Below, piece by piece: positions 1 through 12,100 of a stretch of DNA of 64,000 nt. The position numbers were made by a program, and so were the translations under genes. Each line of letters opens with the position of its first letter. Within the stretch, counting starts at the first letter, position 1. This DNA comes from Nymphaea colorata (Eukaryota > Streptophyta > Magnoliopsida > Nymphaeales > Nymphaeaceae), in assembly GCF_008831285.2 (NCBI RefSeq), contig NC_045143.1:25443662-25507661 (forward strand), in the 5' to 3' direction. Under the pieces are notes generated by a model that saw only the letters and a program-made list of their open reading frames with translations, was not told the origin of the DNA and did not search any database.

Positions 1-513
1 ACGTACGTGTTTTTTTGGTAGTGTTATGCATATCTCTTTCTCTCTCTTAAACTAAGTGAATGATGTTGCTGTGCAATCTTGCAGTTATAACTAACATATA
101 TTAAGTCAGTAATGTTTTTTCGAGTTTTAAATTTACTATTTTAGGAAAAAAATTAACAGCTCTTCCAACCCGCTTTAATAATAGGACAAATACGTCTTCG
201 GATTTCTTTTTCCTTGGCTCTTTGTATTGTCAAAGTGATGAGACTCAAATGTGCATTAGTAGAACTCCGCTGTTTCCATGAAGTCATTAAAGGGGGGCGT
301 TTGGAAAGCTAATATTTTACTGTAGCACTGGAATAAAAGTTAAATGGAACGTTGTTTTTTTTTTTTAAAAAAGAACCGCAACAAAATCGGTACAATAACG
401 CCGTTTTTTTTTTGGGTTATGTATTATCATATCTGCATTTAAAGTTTCAGCCAGTGCAACTTTAATTGTCAACATTTTTCTTCCGCTTCCCAAAGAAAGA
501 ATTGGAGACTCGG
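1..513. other. no gene recognised
   Basis: AT-rich sequence with long T runs (about 113-120, 352-366, 402-412). I see no coding exon, RNA gene or transposon end. Confidence 0.5.
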
Positions 514-636
514 CTACTCCTTCACGAACTCAACCTGCATGTGGCCCGCGTAAGAGACGATAACGATCACGTAGCCATGGAGGATCATCTCCTCCCTCAC
601 CACATCTAGGGGTACGAACAGTAACCTCACGAAATT
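514..636 (-). CDS. possible terminal exon of an unidentified gene
   Basis: Forty codons and a TAG on the minus strand after an in-frame acceptor-like GGTAG|AAT. The peptide contains LLFVPLDVVREEMILHGYV, then IVIVSYAGHMQVEFVKE. Third positions are strikingly G/C (GTG, CTC, TAC, GGC), unlike the AT-rich surroundings, which is what suggests coding. I do not recognise the protein and no upstream exon was found, so this may be chance. Confidence 0.25.
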   Translation of the reverse strand, partial: NFVRLLFVPLDVVREEMILHGYVIVIVSYAGHMQVEFVKE

Positions 637-2854
637 CTACCTCTGCTTATCGGCTACTGAAGAAGAAAAAAGAAGATTGAGAGTTAGGGGTTGGTTCAGG
701 GCTGAGGTTCGGGCCTGAGAGTGGGAGCAACAAAATCTGCTGAGGCAGTGGGAAGATGGAGGCATAGCGAAGCTACCGCAGGAAGGAGGGAAGCGGAAGG
801 ATCGGAGCAGAGGTGGTAAGGAGATGGTGAGGTTTGGAGAAGAGCAGGAAGGACCACTAGTTAACAAACATGTTGCGGGGCACACGCAATGATGGAAACC
901 GGATGGCCACAATCAACATTCCAAAGCATGCGCTAAACGATTTCCATAAGCGGCACCTGCAAACAGGACGCACGCCCTAAGGGGAAAAATTTGGCCATTG
1001 AAAGGTAAGAGATGAAGTGGGCTCCATTTCACTGACTTACTTTTCTTTGGCCTTGGAGTAAATGACCATCCCTATGCCTTTGTTGGTCGGACCAAGCCAA
1101 GTGCTCTTACCCTTTTCATTTGCAGGAAGGACAAGGATTAAAAAAGTGTTTATTAGGATTACACCGAATAGCAAATAATTTCGTCAACTTTAATGAAATA
1201 ATGAGGCATTTACCTGAAATTCAAGTTAATCTAACTCAATACAAAGGAGAATTCAGATATGTAGGATTTGAACATATGACATCGGGTTAACCACAAGGGG
1301 CGTCATATGTGAAGGCAAACCACATGCCCTTTGCAGCACTGTTACTCATCAGTTGCTTTTGATATTCATCCACTTTTTTTTTCCTCATTACTTGACTGAC
1401 TGCAGAAGGCTTGATCTAGCCGGATTTCTATTGAGTTAACAGGCAGGCAGCCAAGGTTAGATCGACGAGGCCCCCAGGCATACCTTTCTCGACCTTTTGG
1501 CCAATATCAAGTGTAGACACCCAAAACATGAGAGATGGAACAAAATCAGGAGACCAGTTGTAGGCCGTCAATAACATGCCGAAAAAGAAGTCTTTTTTTT
1601 TTCCATAATGGGGCAGGGTTCAATGCGAGAAGAGTGACAAGATCCCAACAAATCCATCTCTGTTTTATGAATTCTATGGCCTGATGCCTGCTCCTTCCTA
1701 TAGGAGGAAAGAAGAGAAATGCCCATAACATGAATAAGTAAACTCAAGTTGAAGAATCTATATCAAGTCCTATCCCCGTTATCTACATAACCGTGAGAAA
1801 AAGCTAATCTCCTGCAGGTCTAACTTTCTCCACATCCTTTGCATTCCTTTGCATAGAAGTAAGGGCACTAACGAAGATAAGTTGATAACATGTGTTGCCC
1901 CACAACGCTGACATACTTCACATAAAAGTGAATAATGCACTCGGATTCCAATAACAGAGACATCCGCCACTTGACAATTGCTCCCTGACTCAGTGAGACC
2001 AACCGCTGAGCTGTTGATCACTAGTATGAAACATGGTGTTCGCCCTCCGCCAGTTGGCATTTTAGACTGCCGAGCAGAGCAGAAAGGCTGCCCAGTGTCA
2101 ATTCCCGTGGACATCTCTCCTTGTACAAGTCGATGACCTGCAACGTTTAAGCCCCCGCGCCCACGAGGATCGATTCATATAAACTAAGTAGATGCAATAG
2201 ATTCAAAACTGAGCTAAGAAGGAGAAAAAAAGGGTGCAAAATGAGATGCACACCCAGAACATATTTAATATGCAATATGATGCATGTCTTTAGATTAGAG
2301 AAAATTTGATAATTTTATTTGTAATTTCTAGGAAAAATAGGAAAACGGACAACACAAACCATCTGGAAGCTTAGGCCAAAGGACTAATCTTGGCAACGAA
2401 ACACAGATTCAGTATAAATTCAGGAACCCCACGATCATATGCTCGCAGTATAACAAAATCAAGTTCACAATCGAATACAATTCTGCTCTCTTTCTCTCTC
2501 TCCCTCTCTCTCTGTCTCCACAAATGAAATTACAGGAGCTTGGATAATGCACTCATACAACTCAGGCTCAAACTGCAGTCAAATTAATACATTACGGGCA
2601 GCCTCCATTTTCTATGAACAAAGACCCTTACACAATAATCCCAATCATTCGGTGAAGTTTAGAGAAACAAGAGTAACAGAGTTGATGGGCATACAGATGG
2701 TGCCCAACTTTTCTTTTTTCCAAGCCAAGGAGGAACAGGGGGAAAAAAGGAACACTCTTATCCTAAACCCAGGACCCTCTCCATTTATCTTACACTATTG
2801 TCCTTGAAACAACTTTAATATGGTTAAGTCAAACTAGCCAAATATCCGAATCCG
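637..2854. other. downstream flank of SEC24-like gene, no gene recognised
   Basis: Contains purine-rich sequence at 655-860, a CT-rich tract at 2486-2515 and several short open frames without family resemblance. No transposon ends were found. Confidence 0.4.
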
Positions 2855-2860
2855 TTTATT
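2855..2860 (-). promoter_or_regulatory. candidate poly(A) signal of the SEC24-like gene
   Basis: AATAAA on the minus strand, about 230 nt after the stop codon, a plausible distance for a plant 3' UTR. No transcript evidence is visible, so the cleavage site is a guess. Confidence 0.4.
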
Positions 2861-3087
2861 ACCTTCTCTTTTCTGATAAAGAGCTCTTCTGCACCTGGAT
2901 GTTGGCAACCTCCACCAAATGCATCAAAATTCCATTTCCCAATCTGAGATCCCAGAGACTCAACAGCTGCAGCGTGCAAGAATGGCCTAACACAAAACCT
3001 CTTGAATTGCATTTTCCAGATTGAAACCCCAGTATGTGGAACTTGGATATGGACCAAGGATTTTGATCTAGATCCTAATAAAACAGG

Positions 3088-3194
3088 TCAAGACATTTTG
3101 GTCTGAATTTGCCTATGGATATGCACGAGGAATTCCACATACGACAGGCCTGCTGGGGTCTTGTCTTCCACCATATATGAAAAGAATAGATGCC
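3088..3194 (-). CDS. SEC24: SEC24-like exon 23 (C-terminus and stop)
   Basis: Two bases, 34 codons and [23 protein letters not shown], then [14 protein letters not shown]. The acceptor is ATTCCAG|GGC. The last residues match the end of plant SEC24 closely. Confidence 0.94.
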
Positions 3195-6100
3195 CTGGAA
3201 TACAAGACGAAAGATGATATCGCAGACAAAAATTAGTTTTGGCAACAACCATTAGTTTTCACTTTTGAGATGACATATAACCCCTGGGTGACCAGCGGTT
3301 GGAGACTTGCACTATTACATGTGATTGCAGGTTTCATTATCTGTGGTAGTGAATATTGCAGCGTAAACGTGACCTGATAATGCATGGATTTTTTGATTAC
3401 ATAATCATCATGTGCACATAAGGACAATAATGACATTAAGACAGGTAAAAAACATATCAATGTGTAGTTGTATCATCAAAGTGGTCAAACTAAATGCCAG
3501 TCATGTCCTTTACCACTTACATGATCAAGATCATGCTGCAAACATGTACGAATGACAAAATATACTCAAAACAAAATGCATGATTATTCAGAAAACAGTT
3601 ACAATGATTTTAACAATGGCATTATTGCAGAAACTATACATGAACAATTTAAGTGCAATAAGAATTACTTGCAATCAATTTATAAGCATTTTTTTTTTCA
3701 ACTCAAAATGATGACCAGATAGAAGAATAACAGAAAATTGCTCTGTAGAAAATATGATGATGCGTAAAAACGAGTTCTAAACAATATAGTGGAATTTGAC
3801 TTTAATTCAGGATCTGATATGACTACACAATGGATTTGAGTCGGAATCTGGATTGTCTAGTCACTAGTGACTCAAATCCATTTGGTTAAGAAGCGGATCG
3901 AGATTTTCTCTAGGTCTTTTTACTGTCAGCAGAGTATTATCATGTTCTTCTTTATCTCTCTTATTTTTTAGTTGCTTTATAATAAATCAGTCCCGTTAGA
4001 TACCAAACATGTACGTGTGTGTAGCATGTCCATCCATGGTGCAGTAAAGCCAAGGACAGTGAAAAGAAATGAAAGTTACCAACACAAATTACCTGATGGC
4101 TCTCCTTTTCTGCATAATCTGAATCTGCGGTAAAGAAAAAAACAAAAGCTTTATTCAGAAAACATAAATAAGGTAAAGCCCTGTCAGTTCATAATCAGAT
4201 AACAAGCAAAACTGACTCATGCAATGACATAATGCATGTGACTTGACATCTAATGGAATCAAATGAGCTCATCTAATAGACCAGCACAAATCCAAAATAT
4301 TGCATCAGTTTTAGTACTTTATGACTAGAACAGAGTCAATAGCCCAACTAAGTCAGATGAGCTCCAATTATCTCATGCTTCTGATTTTACTTGGAACTGG
4401 AACAGATCATACCGAAGGTAAGAACATCTCTGGCGTCTTATATAATTCACCACTTCATTTAGCTTCCTTGATAGTTCATTGTCAAACTGCTGTAGCAAAA
4501 ACTGCACATGCCAACAAAGTCACTATAGGCGGCCACATAAAAAATGGTAAAAAAAAAATATTTACTAAAAAAAAAATCCATACGTTAGACAAGCTATTTT
4601 CTCTGTCTGATGTGCCATCATCTTTAAGTAAAATGTATCTATTGCATTTAATTTCCAAAAATAAGGTGCAATGAATTGCAAGCACTTGCTATGATTCAGA
4701 CTAGACATGCAACACAACAGAAAGCTGGATTTTAAAGCCATGGAAGAAAGAGAGATGGAAATCCAAAAAACATAGACAGTCCATGCACTTGATACGACGG
4801 AAAAGTCAAGTCTCTGCATAAAGCATCTGATGTCCAGTAGAAAGTGTATTCAAGTTGTCAAACATTTCCTTCTTCTTCTATCCTAATTTAGCTGTGACAT
4901 GTCCCACACTATAGAATATCTAATGCATGAGATTAAGATCACCCTGCTCCCCCAGTAGAAAAAGTAGCAAACTGGAGACTACTGAGTGCTTCAAAGAGCT
5001 ACATTTAATGTAAACCAAATTTGAGACACGAAGGAGAAATAAACTGTCAAATACTACCTGATTAGAAATGCTATCCACAGATGACACACCAAATAGTTGC
5101 TGTAAAATGTCTGGGTTGACAGAATTCCCAATATATACAAGACAATCCTCGCCATTTTCCAAAAGAAAGATTCCATTGTCAGTTATATGTTCACTTGATA
5201 GTGGTAGAGGAGGAGGCATAAGTGAATCATTTGTTTCCTGCAAGTTAAAAATGTTTACGTCAATTTCATGCATCATTCAGCAACAAGAATGTTTCACTAA
5301 GGATCAATATGGAACCTGATCGATAACTGCCTTCGAAGTGAGAGTATGGATAGGCAGCATTCTAGGATAAACAAGCGGAACTGCAGAAGATGCTGAGAGG
5401 GAGGCAACATGACTGATCCAGTAGGACCGTTCATCTATTCGGCCATCAACGCGCAACCCCACACTTTTTACCAATGCTGAAAAGAGCAAAAAATCTTATA
5501 GGTTACCATCGTTTTCCACTTAACATAAATTACGTTAAATTAGCATTACTTCTGCAATAAAATTTCCAGAAGTGAATTGGACCACAATAAATCATTTTTA
5601 TCCAAGTGCGAACAAAAAAAATATTCAGATTATCCAGTCATTCATGCAGGTTAAATACGACACAGTTAACTCTTATAAGTAGGTGAAAAGTCAAGGCTAC
5701 TAGCTAGATATAGTGAAGAAAATGCTCAGATGAATTGATTTTACGCAATTGATGCATATAGCAGAAAAACCGAGTTGCTCCTCAAAATTCTGAAATAAAT
5801 ACATAAGGATACAAATCAAGAGAAGACCTAAGGATTCAATGCAAAAGAATATGCAAAAGGAGCCTCTGGCTCTGGAAACTGGAATCAAACCAGGCCACCT
5901 TTCTTAATCTGAATCTTACACAACAGACCAAATGCATTTGATTTCCAAATATGAATTTATCTGACAGAAATTATAAAATTCCCCAGGGTATTGCCACAAC
6001 TTTATACACAATCACATAAACTATAACATCAGATAGGACATGCCTTTTGATGAAACAACTCCCAGAAACGTAATTGTACTGTTTTTGCTACATATTCTAT

Positions 6101-9100
6101 GTGAAAAACAAGATGGGCTCACAAGCATTAACATCTTCGGCGTTTGATAATAGATATGGCCAAGTTTATAGGCCTAGGTGTACAAAAATGTGTTTCATAA
6201 CTGCCACCAGGTCCAAAATCAGACGTTTAATAATAGTATTTTCCATTTAGAATTGATTAGAACAAGATAATTCAAAACACTAGAGATCCATAAGCAACGT
6301 AATGCAATAAATGACGATACAGTGAATTATTAGCCAACAACATCAACAAATAAACTAAAGTTACATATGTATAGAGAAGAAGCATGAAGTGCAGCAAGAG
6401 AAAAAAAAAACCTAAAACCTTTCAGGAAGCCAGGAAAAAATGAATTGGAAAGGACTGGGAATTGAACAAGAAATCAATTAATAAGTGAAATAAATTGAAC
6501 CGAAAGCAAATCAGGAAGCAAGTGGGAAGTGAAAAGGAAAGGGGGAAACAAAGCAAAGTAGAGGGAAGAGGAAAAAAAAAACGTCTACAAGGGTAAAGCC
6601 TTGTCATGTGAAATGTGTATTGAAGAATGGTCTATTTATTAACTTTAACTAGCCTAATTGAGCTTAACCCAATAATGAGACTAAATTAAACATATGGTGA
6701 AGTATAATAACTAAAGATTTAAGAGTCAAAACATAAGATCTGCACATAATGGACCCAGCTTGAGATCAACTCAAATGAACATGCTCTAGCTCGGAATGGC
6801 CAAAATCAAGTTTAGCCCAAACAAGCAGTGTTAGAATTATAAACTTGAAGTCATTAGGTGGTCCTTAGCAATATTTAAAAGATAGGAGTTCTCTTTAATC
6901 TTTTTGCCATTTTACATTGATGTTATTTGTAAAACTTTACCACAACTCTAATCTATTTATTATTAAAATTAGGATTAGTTAATGATAACTTTGCTCTCTC
7001 TCAAGGACTGCTAGTTGTAACATGGTATCCGGTGATTTGTAGAGAAGTGTGCAAACTCAGGAAGGCTATAATGGACTCAAGCAGAGTCCTCATGCGTGGT
7101 TCCACAAAATTTTTGAGGTAGTTTCAAAAGTGCGGATTTGAGAGATCCCCACTTGATCACTCTTTATCAAGAAGAATTCCAAATGTATGACTATTTTAGT
7201 AGTCTATGTTGATGATATTATAGTGACATGTGACTCCGATCAAGAAAAGTTGTTCCTTCAAAAATACATTGTAACGAAAGATCTTGATCAACAACGATAT
7301 TTCCTGGGTATAGAGATTGCATGCGGCAGGGAAGATGTTGTCCCAATGAAAGTATGTACTGGATTTGCTGTAGGATACTAGGATGCTATGAACTAAACCT
7401 GCCACTCCGCCTATGATCCACGCATACATATTCATGATAACCACTCAAAATTAGTGGATTCACAATCATACATATCCTTCATTGGCAAGCTCATTTATAT
7501 TACTATGACCAGTGCAGACATTAGCTTTGCAATGTGAAATTTGAGTCAGTTCATGGATAGACCTAGGAAAGTTTATTGTGATGCAACATTAATGGTAGTC
7601 AATTATTTAAAATCATCTCCAAGGAGAGGAATTTTGTTCACAAAAGGCAAGTTCTTGAAAGTGGAAGCCGACAACAATGCAAACTATACAGGCTCAGTCA
7701 AAGACAAAAAGTCTACCATAAGATTATGTATATTTGTGGCTGACCAACTTATATCTTGGAGAAGAAAAACGCAAGGAGTGGTATCTGGATCTAGTGCAAA
7801 ATCTGAGTACATAGCTATGACTCAAATTACGGCTGAAATGTCATGGCTAAAAGCCTAAATCCATGCTGATTAACCTGTATCAGTCCCTCCTCCAATGAAG
7901 ATGTATTGTGATAATAGAGCAGTCACCTACATTGCAAACAATTCAGTTTTCCATGAGAGGACAAAACATCTTAAAGTGGGCTGCCACTACATTCGTTCAA
8001 GGAGGAATGATAGCCACCATCCCGTATCATCTAAAGATCAAGCTGCAGATGTTTTCACCAAAGCTCTTCCTATTGATAATTTCTCTAGATGTTGCGACAA
8101 GCTGAGCATGATTAATATCTATGCTCCAACTTAGAGGAAGTGTTAAAACACTAGGTGGTCCTATGCAATATTTAAAAGATAGGAGTTCTCTTTAATATTT
8201 TTGTTATTTTACATTGATGTTATTTGTAAGACTTTACCGCAGCCCTAATCTCTTTATTATTGAGATTAGGATTATTAATGATAACTTTTTTCTCTCTCAA
8301 GGACTGCGGGTTGTAACACCAAGCATTAAAAAAGAACATTTTTTATTTTAAATTGAAAGGCAACAAGATGATTTGAAGTGACTTTCCACTTTTAAACAGA
8401 CAAAAAAAGAGAAAGAAGACACCAAAATAACTGTTCTGTGCTATACTGTGAAAGATATGGTATATAGAGGTTTTAAACAAGCTTACCCAAATAACCAGCT
8501 TGCCTGGCTTGAGCTAAAGTACTTAAGAGAAACAAGTTTTGTTTTTGACTTGAACTTGACTCATTCAATAAACAAGTCAAGCTCAAGCCGACTCGTCATG
8601 GATCCCTATACACTGACTCCTATGCCACCTGATTCCCTACCATTGTCTATGCTGTTTTTCACAAAATTTAACCATACAAAAGAACATGAAAATTCCAAAT
8701 TAGCAGGATAAAGAAAATATAAAATTGGATACAAAGATCAAATTCCATAAGGTTAGAATAATGGTCTTAAACTTTGCATTATTCAAACCTTTTTCCATTG
8801 AGTAACTAACTGGAACAGCCCAAGAAGCCACCTAGGTGGACCTAGGCATTCAGCCTAGATACCACTACCTACAAAAAACATACCACCCGGGGCACAGGTG
8901 TGCCTCGTGAGTATGAATGCAGAGCAATTTCAAAAACTTGTCTGTCTGACTGTGTCTATGTGTTTGACAAAATAAGATCTAGGGAAACAAACAATATAGT
9001 TGTTAGCTCTATTCATGAGACATAAACTGATAAATAAACCAAATTTGGCACCACACCATGCCCAATCATGTCAACAGCACTGCAACACCCATGTTGTTGT

Positions 9101-12100
9101 GTTGATGTAACATAGTACTTTATATATATATATATATAAAAGAAAGAAAGCAACATAAAGATCACCAGTCGAAGCCAACATTTATATTTTATATTTTCCA
9201 CTCCTGTTCTTAGATGTTATTTTCATGTTCAAAATAGAACAAATGCAGACAAAAATTGTGCTGTTAACTTAATGCAAATAGATAGCCAACTATCCAACTA
9301 GTTACCTTAGTTGGTAGACAGCTAACTAGACTATTGCCATATAGTTCATAGAGCGATGGACCAGTCAATTAACTAGGTCAACTAGTTAGTACTAGTGATC
9401 AAGAAGGGGAGAGGTGAGACTAGGAGATGGAGAAAGGGGTTGCATCGGGAACCCGTCAAGCAAAAGAAAAAGATTGTAGGCTAACAAAAACTGCCCAACC
9501 ACTGCAAAACAGGATGGATCTCCCGATTCCTCTGGATCCAGATGTTAAGGGCTTTGGGAGCCTTCCACCACATATACGTACATTACAAGCCCAAAAATAT
9601 CTGGACAAAGGAAGAGTCATCTACATACAAGTGCACAAACAAACATAAAAGACTAGAAAAGTGGGAATTGATCAGGCTAGAGACCACATTCAGTGAGTCC
9701 AATACAACACAGACAGAAGCAATGTGACACGGGTACGACTAAGTTGCGCAGCCACATGTGTCGGTATGTGGATTTGGCGACAGGGGTATGTGGATACAGC
9801 TGGGTACGGCTGCATTTTAAACATTTAAAATTATATTTTCAAACTTCATTTTTTCTCTAATTTTGATTTTTCCCTTCTTTTATATTTCCCTTCCACTAAG
9901 ATTCTATATATTCCTCCCATTTTCTTCAATTTTGAGATTTTTTTGTGGATTATAAGACTATTAATGTTTTTTTTTTCATTTTATCATTTTTGAGAATATA
10001 AAATTTGCTGTACCGCGTACCCACAATTTTCAAAATTGCCGTGTCCGAAGCCTTACCGCCGTACCCGGATCCATGTGACCTAGGATAGAACTTAGAAGTT
10101 AATATTCCTGTGATTCTTCCTTTTTGTCTCTTTCTCAAATCTTACCTACATTTAAAAAAATAATGCCACCTACTATAAAAGAATATCCACCATTTCGAAA
10201 GGAAAAAGGAACAAAAAAATTATACAAAGCAGCAAAAGAACATTTGAAAAACACCAAGGAAAATATGGAAGTATTACTTCTATGTGAAAGGAAAAGAGCG
10301 CCTTGAAAGAGGATTATCAATGTAAAAAATTGTCATGACACATCAAAAGAAAACATTTGAGTGAAAGCTGACAGGTAGATGATATGAACACCGCCAAGGC
10401 ACACTATTGACTCTTTTTACAAGACACTAAAACAGATACTAGAAGCCTAGGACACTGTACACAGTAATGACTCTCTGGAATATACAGGAAGACAACAGAC
10501 TAAATCAATCGATGAGAAAAAAGAATCACTCAGGCATTACGAGATGTACCTAATGTATACAGAGGCAAAAGCTTAAGTGCTTCAGGTAGAATCAACTGCC
10601 CAGATGATGAAACAGTTGCGCAAAATTTGCGATATGAAGATAGTATATTGATGCAGAGGTTTGTTACTTGGTCCCTGACTTGAACAAGAGGAGTTGTAGG
10701 GATGTCATTTCCAGCTGTAATAGACAAAGCCGAAGCACTTCTTAGACATAGCAGACAGAAGGAAACATAAACATTTAAAAAGAAACAAACAGCAATATTA
10801 GGTACGCATTCATTAGAAATTGGAAGACAAATATCTATACATGCATGTGTGTATCTATGTACACATATCATTCTCATAATATTGTTTATCAAGCAACATT
10901 TCCACTTTCCAGAAGTTTTTCAAAAAGGACATCGTTTTCATCAGGAAAGTGTTGGAAATTCAAAAAATTCAAAATAATAGATATAAAAAGATTCACAAAA
11001 TTATGAGTTTTCTACTAAGTTTCTTCAAAACCTACTGATAAAGTTCAAAATAGTTTTAGTTTTAAAAGAAATAATGAATGGAAAACATATACTTAAAGTA
11101 CATACACAGCAGACTTTTTAAGGAGAAAACATTGTTGATTTTTTTGTAATATTCTGAAATAACTTCACATTCAATTTTTTACAACATTTAGAATCTATCT
11201 ACTATTTAACCAATAGAAAAGCTAGTAGCCTAATACCTAGCACGCTACCCACTTTTCGACCACTTACAGACCCACACTTCATGTCATTAGTTCAAAAGGT
11301 GGTGGCCCCGTAAGCATAGTTGGAACCACGGAACGGAAAACGTATTTCCAGCATTATGCGAAAAGCTTTCTTTTGATTACCTTGCTTCAAGAAACAAGTG
11401 AACTGAGCATCCAAATCAGCAGCACGAAATAGATTACTAAGCACACTTGTACATGGAAGAGATAAGGTAGTGACACGAATTCTTCTCTGTCCATAAACTG
11501 TAGTATACAGAAGGGCACACTGGATGGCAGAAAAACAACAAAAAAGTAAATAACACATAAAATATGCCAACTAACAAAGTGACTGTAAAAATAATTATAT
11601 AATAGATGACATTAGGTACTTAAAATTTGGCGAGTCCACTATGTAAGAACCATAGACATAAATATCGTCATATTTTCAAAAATATCACGGTATTAACAAG
11701 AAAAACATAGCCCAAAACAAATACGACTTTTTGAAAAAATCTGAAAAATATATTCATTGCATTTGTATCACATTTTTTGTGTGTTTTCCCATTTTTCTCG
11801 TGTTTTTTTGAGTTTTTCTTTTTTTTTAAAAGGTTAATTACATCATGGATTCACCTTTAGACTTAAATTAAATGATTTATATCATTCTTATTATCATTGA
11901 GGCATTGTTTTATCATTTTATCTAATTTTTTAAACGCCTATTAGCATTTTTTTCATTTTTCAAAAATTTTCTGATATTTACCTGAAATTTTCCTGAGGAA
12001 AACAATTTGGCTGAAAAATGCCCAAGGAAGACTTCGCTGTTAAAAACCTGAGAATGATGCTTGTGGCTATGCTACGAACAGTACTATCTTTTAGTTACCT

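Larger units (their letters stand above)
6829..8318 (+). mobile_element. Copia remnant 1, internally deleted, in intron 18
   Basis: Two related LTRs (6829-7022 and 8141-8318, TG...CA) bound a decayed reverse transcriptase/RNase H fragment. A mutated primer-binding site (TGGTATCCGG) starts at 7023, directly after the 5' LTR. Almost immediately after it the sequence reads as mid-RT, so gag, protease, integrase and the first part of RT are gone. The LTRs resemble those of the elements at 22943 and 37706, so all three are one family. The flanks carry CAAGCA offset by a base from each end, a possible worn target duplication. It is the most diverged element here and lies antisense to the gene. Confidence 0.88.

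Noticed and set aside
1779-2114. 111-codon minus-strand frame near the gene end
   Set aside because: No family resemblance, no convincing splice or start context; likely chance.
4321-4674. 117-codon plus-strand frame
   Set aside because: It lies over SEC24-like exon 21 in antisense and has no family resemblance.
9286-9400. Cluster of ACTAGT motifs as another palindrome transposon family
   Set aside because: Similar motifs occur at 35380-35600 and 54970-55090, but no termini or 8-bp duplications could be defined.
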